Shown: positions 8,989 through 17,096 of the stretch, in pieces
Position numbering within the stretch: the stretch's first letter is position 1
Layout: each line of letters opens with the position of its first letter
Assembly (NCBI RefSeq): GCF_900114615.1
Contig: NZ_FOTS01000007.1
Coordinates: 1 to 64,000 of the forward strand
DNA: 64,000 nucleotides
Origin: Pelosinus propionicus DSM 13327
GTDB lineage: Bacteria > Bacillota > Negativicutes > DSM-13327
Direction: 5' to 3'
The notes under the pieces: model-generated
Told to the model about the DNA's origin: nothing
Databases searched by the model: none
The model's input: only the letters and a program-made list of their open reading frames with translations
Program-made: the position numbers and the translations under genes

Positions 8989-9516
8989 ATGAGTTATTTA
9001 ACCGGATTGGCTCTAGGAATTTCTGCAGGAAAGCAAGTCGGAAAATTATATCGCAGTAAGGGGTTCCAGTTGGTGCACAAAAGTCGCGGGCGGCGTCGTT
9101 ATTATCATGAAGAATTGGTTCATAATGCTGAATTCGCTGAAAAACTGGAGCAGCAGCTAGCAGGTGCTTCTATTTTGCATTGTTTTGCCATTAATCAGGT
9201 AACAGGAACTCTATTACTAGAATATACATGCCAAGATGAGCAAATGGATAGGATTATCAGCTACTTAGATGATATCGCACAGCGTCCTAGCCCTACTAGC
9301 TCTTATGGAAAAATCGGCAGTGATATTCGTCGTGGTTTTAGTAGTATGAATAAAAAAATTAAGAAAAATACAGGTTTAACTTTTGATCTGCGTACACTAG
9401 TATCTTTATGGCTAATGGCTTGGGGTGTCAACAAAATGTGGACGTTAGGGCAGCGTCCTTCTGGGCCGCAAATGCTTTGGTGGTCCTATTCACTACTGAA
9501 AGGACGAGACTCATGA
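8989..9516 (+). CDS. HMA2-like accessory protein of P-type ATPase
   Basis: A 175-residue protein. It starts MSYLTGLALGISAGKQVGKLY, a glycine-zipper-like helix, then a basic RGRRRYYHEE stretch and an HMA2-like fold near residues 25-85 with the strand INQVTGTLLLEYT, again without CxxC. A second hydrophobic segment lies near 130-150 (TLVSLWLMAWGVNKMWTLG). ATG 8989 is chosen because AGGAGG is eight bases upstream; the frame opens earlier but overlaps the previous gene. The stop overlaps the ATPase start (ATGA), implying coupled translation. Confidence 0.72.
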   Translation: MSYLTGLALGISAGKQVGKLYRSKGFQLVHKSRGRRRYYHEELVHNAEFAEKLEQQLAGASILHCFAINQVTGTLLLEYTCQDEQMDRIISYLDDIAQRPSPTSSYGKIGSDIRRGFSSMNKKIKKNTGLTFDLRTLVSLWLMAWGVNKMWTLGQRPSGPQMLWWSYSLLKGRDS

Positions 9517-11630
9517 CGTATCAATATAGTATATTTTCTGTTCCAGCTGGGATGAGTGTACAACAAAAAGCAATGCTGGAGATACAGGTTCGGAAGCTGT
9601 CAGGAGTCGTTAGTGCTTATGTTGATGATAAGGGGGGCATGACAGTACGATCTTGTGGTGTTCCTTCCAAAAAGAGTATTGGACGCTTGATTCAAGACGC
9701 CACATTTTATTCAAAAAAGATGGTGAATGCTGCAGGCTTGAGAAAAAAAGAAAAGCATTCTGAGGTAAATGAATACAGGCGTGATGCGATTACTGCAGGA
9801 CTGGGGTTAGTTGGTCTTCAGTTACTGCGCATGTATTCTCCTATGGCTTTTAATGGCATATATATTGCTAGAAGTGCCTTTACCTTATTTGTCGCTCGGA
9901 ATTTTATCAGCAATGGTATTAAAGGACTAATAAAAGATCGGCAGCCAAATGCGGATACACTTACTGCTACCGCGGTTCTGGCATCGGTTATATCTGGCAA
10001 ACCGGAGTCAAGTTTAACTTTGTTGATGCTGGCCAATGCAGCAGAAATGCTGACAACTTATACTGCAGAGAAAGCTCGCAATCATATTTCAGATATGCTG
10101 CGTTTGGATCAGCCTCATGCTTGGAAGATCGAAGAGGATGGACACGAAAGAAGAGTATCTGTTGAGAGTTTAAAACCCGGAGATCACATTGGAGTACACT
10201 TGGGTGAAAAGATCTGTGTTGATGGCAGGGTAAAAGATGGTGTAGCAGCGGTTGATCAATCATCCATTACCGGTGAATACATTCCTGTAGAAAAATCCAG
10301 AGGGGCTTATGTATATGCGGGAACAGTAGTCAAAAATGGGTTTTTAGAAATTATCGTAGAAAAAGTGGGAGATGCCACGGCTCTTGCTCGTATTGTCCAT
10401 ATGGTGGAAGAAGCGCAGTCCAGACGTGCACCCGTGCAGAATTTTGCTGATCAAATGGCAACTAAGCTAGTTCCTATTTCCTTTATAGCAGCTGGCTTAG
10501 TATATGGATTGACTAAGGATTGGCAGCGGGTACTGAATATATTATTTATTGATTATTCCTGCGGCTTAAAATTATCTACTGCCACTGCGATTTCAGCGGC
10601 GATTGGACATGCTGCTAAACGAGGAGTGTTGATTAAGGGCGGGAATTATGTAGAATCATTAGGCAGCATTGATACTATCGTTTTGGATAAAACAGGCACC
10701 ATTACTGTTGGTACTCCTAAAGTAATGTTAGTAGAACCAGCTCCAGGAATACAGGAGAAAGAGCTAGTATTATTAGCAGCTGCTGCGGAATATCATTCTG
10801 CACATCCTTTAGCCTCAGCCATATTAGACTACGTAGGAGAGCAAGGATGGGAGGTTCCGCCTCATCTTACGACAGAGACGATTGTAGCCAAGGGGATTCA
10901 GGCAAATGTGCCTGATTATGAGAAAATCATTGGTGGTGAAATTCTAGTTGGCAGCATTCCTTTTATGCGTGAGAATCATGTAGAATGTCAATCGGCAGTT
11001 GAGCGAGGAGAGACTTATTCTGATTGTGGCTATAACGTGGTATATGTAGCTCGTGATGGCATTTTGTTAGGGATGCTGGTTATTAATGATCCTATCAGAC
11101 CCAATATGAAAAGGACAATTAATCGTTTACGGCGCATTGGCATTGACGAGATTGTAATGCTTACAGGTGACAGTAAGAATGTAGCACAGCATGTAGCTGC
11201 AACATTGGATATTGATTCCTATCATGCCGAAGTGCTGCCTGCGGATAAAGCTCTATTAGTATCAAAATTGCAAAGAGGTTCCCAAGTCATGATGATTGGT
11301 GATGGTATTAATGATGCTCCGGCGTTAGCTTTTGCTGATGTAGGTGTAGCTATGGGCGGGCGGCGTACGGATATTGCAGTTGAATCAGCGGCAATGACGA
11401 TTAATTCAGATGAACCTTTAATTATTCCCGAAATGATTGATTTAGGTCGGAATACAATGAAAATTGTGCAGCAAAATTTTACTACGACAATTGCTGTCAA
11501 TACAGCAGCAATGCTGCTGGGAGCTATCGGAAGAACGAGTCCTATGGTTTCGGCTCTTATCCATAATGCTGCAACAATTGGAGTGGTGTTAAATAGCGCA
11601 CGCATTTTACTAATGGAGAAGAAAAAATGA
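9513..11630 (+). CDS. P1B-like P-type ATPase with non-canonical transport motif
   Basis: A 705-residue ATP-driven cation pump of the inner membrane; the ion is unknown. Order: a degenerate HMA2-like N-terminal domain (1-70, no CxxC); membrane helices near 90-190; the actuator loop with TGEYIPVEK; the catalytic loop with phosphorylated Asp392 in DKTGTIT; SAHPLA; TGDSKN and GDGINDAPALA; and closing membrane helices including SALIHNAATIGVVLNS. The helix before the catalytic loop reads YSCGLKLSTATA (Ser349-Cys350-Gly351) where metal pumps normally carry CPC, CPH or SPC. The frame opens at 9408, but AAAGGA eight bases before ATG 9513 and the ATGA overlap fix the start. It somewhat resembles the mycobacterial CtpC type (from memory). 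Confidence 0.88.
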   Translation: MTYQYSIFSVPAGMSVQQKAMLEIQVRKLSGVVSAYVDDKGGMTVRSCGVPSKKSIGRLIQDATFYSKKMVNAAGLRKKEKHSEVNEYRRDAITAGLGLVGLQLLRMYSPMAFNGIYIARSAFTLFVARNFISNGIKGLIKDRQPNADTLTATAVLASVISGKPESSLTLLMLANAAEMLTTYTAEKARNHISDMLRLDQPHAWKIEEDGHERRVSVESLKPGDHIGVHLGEKICVDGRVKDGVAAVDQSSITGEYIPVEKSRGAYVYAGTVVKNGFLEIIVEKVGDATALARIVHMVEEAQSRRAPVQNFADQMATKLVPISFIAAGLVYGLTKDWQRVLNILFIDYSCGLKLSTATAISAAIGHAAKRGVLIKGGNYVESLGSIDTIVLDKTGTITVGTPKVMLVEPAPGIQEKELVLLAAAAEYHSAHPLASAILDYVGEQGWEVPPHLTTETIVAKGIQANVPDYEKIIGGEILVGSIPFMRENHVECQSAVERGETYSDCGYNVVYVARDGILLGMLVINDPIRPNMKRTINRLRRIGIDEIVMLTGDSKNVAQHVAATLDIDSYHAEVLPADKALLVSKLQRGSQVMMIGDGINDAPALAFADVGVAMGGRRTDIAVESAAMTINSDEPLIIPEMIDLGRNTMKIVQQNFTTTIAVNTAAMLLGAIGRTSPMVSALIHNAATIGVVLNSARILLMEKKK

Positions 11631-12241
11631 GAAGCAGAGCATATGAGGTTGTTCATGTACTTCCAGGAAGAGTGAGAATTGTAATAGCATCTTCGTTGTC
11701 AGCTGGATTTGCTAGTCATTTATCGCGATTAGAAGCAAGCCGCGCCATTCATAAAGTAATTTGGAATCCAATTACTCGCTCGGTCGTTGTTGAATATGCG
11801 GCTGCCAACCTAGAGTTATCAGAAGTAGTACTCGTATTTGATCAAATCTTTGCTGAAATGGGATACAAAGTTGGCGGACAAAACTGCAGCAATGATTTGT
11901 TCTGGTCGCTTTTGGCTGGAGGGGCGATTGCTTTGGCTTTTGCTTTGCGAAGAGTTACACCCAATAGCGGAGCGGCCAGTATGCTGGAAACAGCTGCCTT
12001 TGGCATTACAGCATATTCTGTAGTAACTCACTGCGGTGGACAAAATAGCTCTTCTAAAGCCCTGCATTTAGATAGTATTGCAGGGTTGGTAAGTGTGTTA
12101 AATCTTGGTTCCAATCGAGCATTTGCAGGTCTATTCATGACTTGGTTGTTTAATTTTATGGAAATTATCGGTTGGACTCCTTTGAAAAACCGTCAAGGAA
12201 GTGGAACATCATCTTTTCGCTGTGGCTTAACGAATTATTAA
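11627..12241 (+). CDS. HMA2-like protein downstream of P-type ATPase
   Basis: A 204-residue protein overlapping the ATPase stop by four bases. Residues 1-65 form an HMA2-type domain: YEVVHVLPGRVRIVIAS has the same V-PGRVR core as the first gene of the operon, and the closing strand is WNPITRSVVVEYA. The remainder has three or four short hydrophobic segments (LLAGGAIALAFAL, AAFGITAYSVVTH, AGLFMTWLFNFM), so it is probably membrane-embedded. No CxxC is present. Three proteins with the same domain flanking one pump suggests a multi-subunit complex (inference). Confidence 0.72.
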   Translation: MRSRAYEVVHVLPGRVRIVIASSLSAGFASHLSRLEASRAIHKVIWNPITRSVVVEYAAANLELSEVVLVFDQIFAEMGYKVGGQNCSNDLFWSLLAGGAIALAFALRRVTPNSGAASMLETAAFGITAYSVVTHCGGQNSSSKALHLDSIAGLVSVLNLGSNRAFAGLFMTWLFNFMEIIGWTPLKNRQGSGTSSFRCGLTNY

Positions 12242-12271
12242 AAGGAAATATTGAAAGGAGGTGAATGATAA

Positions 12272-12487
12272 ATGTTTGCTAGAACTGATTTTTGGATTGG
12301 CTTAGCAGTTGGTGTAGTGGCAGGCGCATTTGGTTATAAATTAATGGAAGAGCATTCCCAAAAATGTATTTCAACATTGCAGCCTCCAGTAGCTCAAGGA
12401 GTGGCCGAGGTTCCTGTGGATGAGTTAATGAGACAAAAAGAGCGTTTGGAAGATTTGATTGCTGAGCGACAAAGCATTGGTGCATAA
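12272..12487 (+). CDS. Small single-span membrane protein closing the P-type ATPase operon
   Basis: A 71-residue protein with a very strong ribosome site (AAAGGAGGTGA). A glycine-rich helix, WIGLAVGVVAGAFGYKL (residues 8-24), is followed by a soluble tail that is charged and helical at the end (DELMRQKERLEDLIAERQ). The layout of one glycine-zipper helix and a hydrophilic tail beside a P1B pump recalls the DUF1490/PacL partners of mycobacterial CtpC, but the Asp/His-rich metal-binding tail of PacL1 is absent, so homology is not claimed. Confidence 0.7.
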   Translation: MFARTDFWIGLAVGVVAGAFGYKLMEEHSQKCISTLQPPVAQGVAEVPVDELMRQKERLEDLIAERQSIGA

Positions 12488-12499
12488 CAGTTATTATGA

Positions 12500-12535
12500 G
12501 AGGGCTGTCTCAAATGAAAATTTGAGACAGCCCTC
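12500..12535 (+). terminator. 16-bp stem with GAAA tetraloop
   Basis: GAGGGCTGTCTCAAAT (12500-12515) pairs perfectly with ATTTGAGACAGCCCTC (12520-12535) over a GAAA loop. There is no proper T-run after it, so it may be a weak terminator or a 3'-end stabiliser for the ATPase operon. Confidence 0.6.
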
Positions 12536-12734
12536 AAAATATTCTTTGAAAAGAAGCCGAAAGAACAGATTGCTATTAGTTTGGCTGTGAGGTGAAAATA
12601 AGATGGTAATCTTTCAAATTCTAAGAAAATAGTGTAATATGAAATAGGAAGATTAGGGCTTTTGCTGATCATATGAATGGAATTTGGCATAAGCTTTTAT
12701 AATAATAAAGTGTGTTTAGCTAGGAGAAAATAAG

Positions 12735-14057
12735 ATGGAAAAATTGATACGGCTGGCAATCGTTGGACCTGCTGATTCTGCAGCCATTGCCTATGAAGTC
12801 GCTTTGGAACGAAGAGATTATTTAGTGCCAATGGTATTGGCCTATGAGGATGCTTCAGAAGTTGCTGATATTTTGGCGCAGAATATGAACGAATTTGATA
12901 TGTGGCTATTTTCTGGGATTGTTCCTTATCAGCGTGCCGTAGCTGTTAATAGCAATCAGCCATTATTTTATATTCCACATACTGGATCCAGTTTATACAG
13001 AGCGTTGCTTGAGATTCTCCATACGCAAAAAATTGTAATGGAAAGTATTAGCTTTGATACCTTTAGTGAAAAAGAAATTGTAGAAACATTTAAGGATACT
13101 GCATTGCCGCTGCCGCGAATTTATGCCAATCAATATAAAGGTGTTGTTACAGCCAAGGAAGTCACCGAATGGCATTATGCATTATGGAAGAACGGAAAAA
13201 CGGATGTTGCAATCACTTGTTTTTTGGCAACGTATAAAAACTTGCAAAAACTAGGAGTGCCTGTAGTACGGATATGGCCAACTCGCTGCAATATCAGGAC
13301 AACATTAGAGTTTGCCATTAAATCATTTGAGGCCCAGCGAGTCAAAGGCAGTCAATTAGCTGTACAGCATATCGTAATTGATGATTATGGGGATATTGTG
13401 AGAGCTAGCTCAAGCTATAATGTAAAGAAAGTTGAGCTGAAGCTGTATGAAATACTAGTCAATTATGCGCATCAATTGCAGGGATCGGTCATTATGCGAG
13501 GAGATGGCCAATTTACACTTTATTCCACCCGAGGCATTCTTACTGAGTTTACTGATGAGTTTACCGTAATGCCAATTTTGGACGAGATAACACGTAATGT
13601 AAACGCTAAGGTAAGTGGAGGGATTGGATTTGGGCTAACCGCATATGCTGCTGAAGAAAATTCTTTTGCCGCATTGGGGTTGGGAGCGGGTAAGGGGCAC
13701 TGGATGGTAGTGACTGATGAACATACCGTCATTGGGCCTCTTAGTTCTAGAGTTCACCTGAAGTATTCGATCCGCACCAATGATCATGGATTGCGACAGC
13801 TTGCCGATACGTTAAACATTAGCATAACTACTGTAAATAGGCTTATGGCGATTATTGATAAACTTGAACAGAATAATCTTGCCGCCGACGATCTGGCTAT
13901 GTATCTAAATATTACAGCGCGCAGCGCCAGACGGATGCTGTCTAATCTTGTAGATAAAGGGTTTGCCAAAATAGAAGGGGAAGAATTAGTTGGCAAGGGG
14001 CGTCCGCGTAAAATATATAAAGTTTTACTTAAAGAATTAGTGCAGTCGATAAAATAA
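12735..14057 (+). CDS. Predicted transcriptional regulator: sensor, nucleotide-cyclase-like fold and tandem HTH
   Basis: A 440-residue protein without a name I recognise. The N-terminal part (1-110) alternates strands and helices like a ligand-binding fold (LAIVGPADSAAIAYEVA). The middle (about 215-325) holds VKLSGGIGFGLTAYAAEENSFAALGLG-like sequence, resembling the degenerate GGDEF/cyclase modules of CdaR-type regulators, without a GGDEF motif. The C-terminus (350-440) has two helix-turn-helix units: GLRQLADTLNISITTVNRLM, then DLAMYLNITARSARRMLSNL with a basic wing, GKGRPRKIYK. It precedes the amidohydrolase and AbgT genes and may control them (inference). AGGAG lies eight bases before the ATG. 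Confidence 0.7.
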   Translation: MEKLIRLAIVGPADSAAIAYEVALERRDYLVPMVLAYEDASEVADILAQNMNEFDMWLFSGIVPYQRAVAVNSNQPLFYIPHTGSSLYRALLEILHTQKIVMESISFDTFSEKEIVETFKDTALPLPRIYANQYKGVVTAKEVTEWHYALWKNGKTDVAITCFLATYKNLQKLGVPVVRIWPTRCNIRTTLEFAIKSFEAQRVKGSQLAVQHIVIDDYGDIVRASSSYNVKKVELKLYEILVNYAHQLQGSVIMRGDGQFTLYSTRGILTEFTDEFTVMPILDEITRNVNAKVSGGIGFGLTAYAAEENSFAALGLGAGKGHWMVVTDEHTVIGPLSSRVHLKYSIRTNDHGLRQLADTLNISITTVNRLMAIIDKLEQNNLAADDLAMYLNITARSARRMLSNLVDKGFAKIEGEELVGKGRPRKIYKVLLKELVQSIK

Positions 14058-14112
14058 AACAGAATTAAGTTGATAAAAAGTTTTTATCAACTTAATTCTG
14101 TTTTATTTTAGG
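14051..14112. terminator. Very long perfect inverted repeat, bidirectional terminator
   Basis: A 29-bp left arm (14051-14079) pairs without mismatch with 14081-14109 across a single base. The left arm includes the regulator's stop codon. The T-rich right end (TTTTATTTTA) serves as the plus-strand tail. Confidence 0.8.
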
Positions 14113-14199
14113 AAATTTCTTTTAATAGACCATAATGTATGATAAGATAATATCGTAATCATAAAATTGACTTGTATGTCAAGAGAGGATGGTTGTCCT

Positions 14200-15390
14200 A
14201 TGGAAAATGAAAGCGGTTTACCCGCGCTTGGTCAACAGCTGGTCAAATGGCGACGAAATTTTCACCAATTTCCGGAAGTAAGCAGAAAGGAAAAACGGAC
14301 AGCTTGGATGATTGTCGAAGCGTTAAAGGAGATGGGAATTGAAGCAGAGACGTTTAGTGATCATTATGGGGTTTGCGCTGTCATCAAGGGGAGCAAGCCG
14401 GGGCCAGTAGTGGCTTTTCGTGCTGATATGGATGCTTTGCCGGTTGCTGAAACAAATCAAGTCCCATATCGATCAGTTAATGACGGTGTAATGCATGCGT
14501 GTGGACATGACGGACATATGTCTATTATTTTGGGAGTGGCTAAAATGTTCTTCAATGTGAAGGAAACACTGACAGGTACAGTTAAAGTCATTTTCCAGCC
14601 TGCGGAAGAGGATGCTCCGCGTGGCGGTGCTGATTTAATGCTAAATGAAGGAATTCTGGCTGATGCTGATGTTATCTTTGGCATGCACTTATGGCCGGAT
14701 CTTCCCTGCGGACGGATTGGTATACGCAAGGGGCCGCAAATGGCAGCTTCTGATCGATTGACAATTAAAGTTTTTGGACATGGAGCTCATGCAGGTCAGC
14801 CACAGCACGGAGTCGATGCAATTACCATTGCTGCGGATGTGATACAAGGAATAGGGCATATTTTAACTCGTCAGCTTGATCCGTTGGAAACGGCAACTGT
14901 TTCTATCGGCTCTATTCAAGGTGGTGAGAGATACAATGTCATAGCCAGAGAGGTCACTCTGTATGGAACTGCCCGTACACTTGGCGAAGAAGTTCGTAAG
15001 GAGCTTCCAGTAAAAATTGAAAGAATGTTGAAAGGAATCGCCTCCAGCCAGGGGGGGGATTATGATCTGTCTTATCAATTTGGCTATCCTGTGCTCAAGA
15101 ATTGGGAGGAACCAACTAATTTGGTTGTTGCCGCTGCACGGACAGTTGTGGGATATACGGGAGTCGATACACAAATCAAGCCAGTATTGGCATCGGAAGA
15201 CTTCGCAAAATATCTAACTCAGACTCCTGGGGCTTTTTTCTGGCTCGGTTGTGGGAGAGCAGATCAAGAAGCCTGTGTGCTTCACAGTTCTGATTTTGAT
15301 ATTGATGAAGATGCGTTGCTGATTGGGGTTCGCGTTATGTATCAAACAGGATTGGCTGCACTTGAACATTATCGCAGGATTTCAAATTAG
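14200..15390 (+). CDS. M20 family amidohydrolase (aminoacylase/aminobenzoyl-glutamate hydrolase type)
   Basis: A 396-residue zinc-dependent amidase that removes acyl or aminobenzoyl groups from amino acids or peptides. Diagnostic motifs are RADMDALPVAE near residue 75, HACGHDGHM near 100 (metal-binding His and catalytic Asp), QPAEE near 137 (catalytic and metal Glu), FGMHLWP, GHGAHAGQP in the dimerisation lid domain, and SEDFAKYL near 335. The frame opens at TTG 14167, but AGAGAGG (14182-14188) ahead of ATG 14200 and the family's usual start favour 14200. Next to AbgT, a role in hydrolysing imported p-aminobenzoyl-glutamate or a similar dipeptide is plausible. Confidence 0.93.
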   Translation: MENESGLPALGQQLVKWRRNFHQFPEVSRKEKRTAWMIVEALKEMGIEAETFSDHYGVCAVIKGSKPGPVVAFRADMDALPVAETNQVPYRSVNDGVMHACGHDGHMSIILGVAKMFFNVKETLTGTVKVIFQPAEEDAPRGGADLMLNEGILADADVIFGMHLWPDLPCGRIGIRKGPQMAASDRLTIKVFGHGAHAGQPQHGVDAITIAADVIQGIGHILTRQLDPLETATVSIGSIQGGERYNVIAREVTLYGTARTLGEEVRKELPVKIERMLKGIASSQGGDYDLSYQFGYPVLKNWEEPTNLVVAAARTVVGYTGVDTQIKPVLASEDFAKYLTQTPGAFFWLGCGRADQEACVLHSSDFDIDEDALLIGVRVMYQTGLAALEHYRRISN

Positions 15391-15482
15391 GGAAATTTCC
15401 TTAAGTGAATCATATTTCCATTAGTTGGTCTTATATGTTGCTGTTATGTAAATCTTATTTTACAGAGGGGGATGAAACATCA

Positions 15483-17015
15483 ATGAAACAAATGGCTACT
15501 CAACCGAATATAAAAGAGTCATCAGGCGGATTTTTGAAAAAACTCGAAATATTAGGCAATAAATTGCCGAATCCAGCAGTTCTGTTCCTATATCTAATTG
15601 GGGTTCTTGCAATTATTTCAGCAATTTTCTCATCTATGAATGTAACAGCTATTCATCCAGCAACTCATAAAGTCATTCAGATTCAAAATCTACTTAGTAG
15701 AGAAGGTCTACACTGGATTATGAGTTCAATGATTATTAACTATATTAATTTCCCTCCACTTGGTATGATCATGGTATTAACTTTGGGGATTGGGCTGGCA
15801 GAAAAAGTTGGTTTGATGGATTGTGTGATCAAGTCATCAATTCATTCTATTCCGAAAAGCTGTGTAACGGCAGCTATTGTTTTTATCAGCTTAATGAGCC
15901 ATATTGCATCTGATGCGGCAATTGTTGTTGTGCCGCCTATTGCGGCAATGCTTTTTTATTCATTAGGCAGGCATCCGTTTGCTGGGTTTGCAGCTTCTCT
16001 AGCAGCTATTTATTCCGGGTTCACAGCCAATATTTTGATTGTTACGACTGATGTCCTGTTATCTGGAATCACGACACAGGCAGCGCAGATTGTTGATCCT
16101 AAGATCGTAGTTACAGCTATCGATAATTGGTATTTTATGTGTTTCTCGGTATTTTATCTAACATTAATTACGACGATTATCACAGAGAAGTTTGTCGAAC
16201 CTCGTTTGGGCAAGTATACTGGTGTTGTTAAAGAAATTTCATTGGAAAGACCGACAACTCAGCAAATGGAAGCTCTTAAAGCCACGGGGTACGCGGCAGC
16301 GGCTTTTATCATAGTCCTTTTGCTTATGGTTGTGCCGGAAGGAGCTATTTTACGTAATCCTCAAACTGGTGCAATCTTAGGGTCTCCCTTGATGAAAGGT
16401 ATTGTGCCACTTCTTTTCTTGTTTTTACTTACGCTGGGGTTAACCTTCGGGATTAAATCAGATTCAATTACGAGTGCTGATGATGTAATCAAGAAGATGA
16501 GTGAGGCAATGAAAGGACTTTCTGGCTTTATGGTTATGGCTTTCGCCATTGCTCAGTTTATTGCAGCATTTACCTGGACGAATATGGCTACATTAATTGC
16601 AACAAGTGGTGCTGATTTTCTAAAGAGTATTGATATGACAGGGTTGCCGGCATTTATCTGTTTTATGTTATTTGCTCAGTTTTTGGGGCTGTTTACTGCA
16701 AGTGGATCAGCTGTATGGGCACTGCTTTCACCTGTATTTGTTCCAATGTTCATGTTACTTGGCTATCATCCCGCCTTTATTCAAATGGCTTTTCGTGCAG
16801 GTGACGGTTCTCTCAATACCGTTGGAATTGTTAATCCATTTCTTCCATTGTTTTTGGAAGGGCTCGGAAAATATCAAAAGAATGTTGGTATAGGGACGTA
16901 CTTATCGTTGATGCTGCCTTACGCAGTGTCGTTTCTTGTGATGTGGTACTTGCTCTTTAGTTTCTGGTATTTTATGGGCTGGCCTTCCGGTCCAGGGGTT
17001 ACGCAGCGCTTATAG
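15483..17015 (+). CDS. abgT: AbgT family transporter
   Basis: A 510-residue secondary transporter, the usual AbgT length, with about ten or more membrane segments and the family landmarks PNPAVLFLYLIGVL near the start, HIASDAAIVVVPPIAAMLF near 145-165, the paired FAASLAAIYSGFTANILI stretch, and AFRAGDGSLNTVGIVNPFLP near 440. AbgT proteins move p-aminobenzoyl-glutamate or, in some cases, export sulphonamides. The start is ATG 15483, preceded by a GAGGGGG ribosome site; the longer frame from 15405 would add 26 residues. The pairing with the M20 amidohydrolase matches the abg logic of E. coli. Confidence 0.9.
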   Translation: MKQMATQPNIKESSGGFLKKLEILGNKLPNPAVLFLYLIGVLAIISAIFSSMNVTAIHPATHKVIQIQNLLSREGLHWIMSSMIINYINFPPLGMIMVLTLGIGLAEKVGLMDCVIKSSIHSIPKSCVTAAIVFISLMSHIASDAAIVVVPPIAAMLFYSLGRHPFAGFAASLAAIYSGFTANILIVTTDVLLSGITTQAAQIVDPKIVVTAIDNWYFMCFSVFYLTLITTIITEKFVEPRLGKYTGVVKEISLERPTTQQMEALKATGYAAAAFIIVLLLMVVPEGAILRNPQTGAILGSPLMKGIVPLLFLFLLTLGLTFGIKSDSITSADDVIKKMSEAMKGLSGFMVMAFAIAQFIAAFTWTNMATLIATSGADFLKSIDMTGLPAFICFMLFAQFLGLFTASGSAVWALLSPVFVPMFMLLGYHPAFIQMAFRAGDGSLNTVGIVNPFLPLFLEGLGKYQKNVGIGTYLSLMLPYAVSFLVMWYLLFSFWYFMGWPSGPGVTQRL

Positions 17016-17055
17016 ATGAGAAGTAGTGGATAATATAAAGCCCAAAGACGAAAAA

Positions 17056-17096
17056 AAGGGGTCTGTCTTAGATTTGAGACAGACCCCTTGTATTTT
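17056..17096. terminator. Terminator between convergent abgT and hexokinase genes
   Basis: AAGGGGTCTGTCT (17056-17068) pairs with AGACAGACCCCTT (17077-17089), followed by GTATTTTTT. The minus strand also has a T-run (complement of 17051-17057), so it can stop transcription from both sides. It shares TTTGAGACAG with the hairpin at 12500. Confidence 0.85.

Noticed and set aside
9408-9512. N-terminal extension of the P-type ATPase
   Set aside because: The extra 35 codons overlap the previous gene, and ATG 9513 has a proper ribosome site and the ATGA overlap.
8487-12487. Copper pump operon (CopA-type) interpretation
   Set aside because: No CPC motif, no CxxC HMA domains and no CsoR or CopZ-like genes nearby; copper specificity is not supported.
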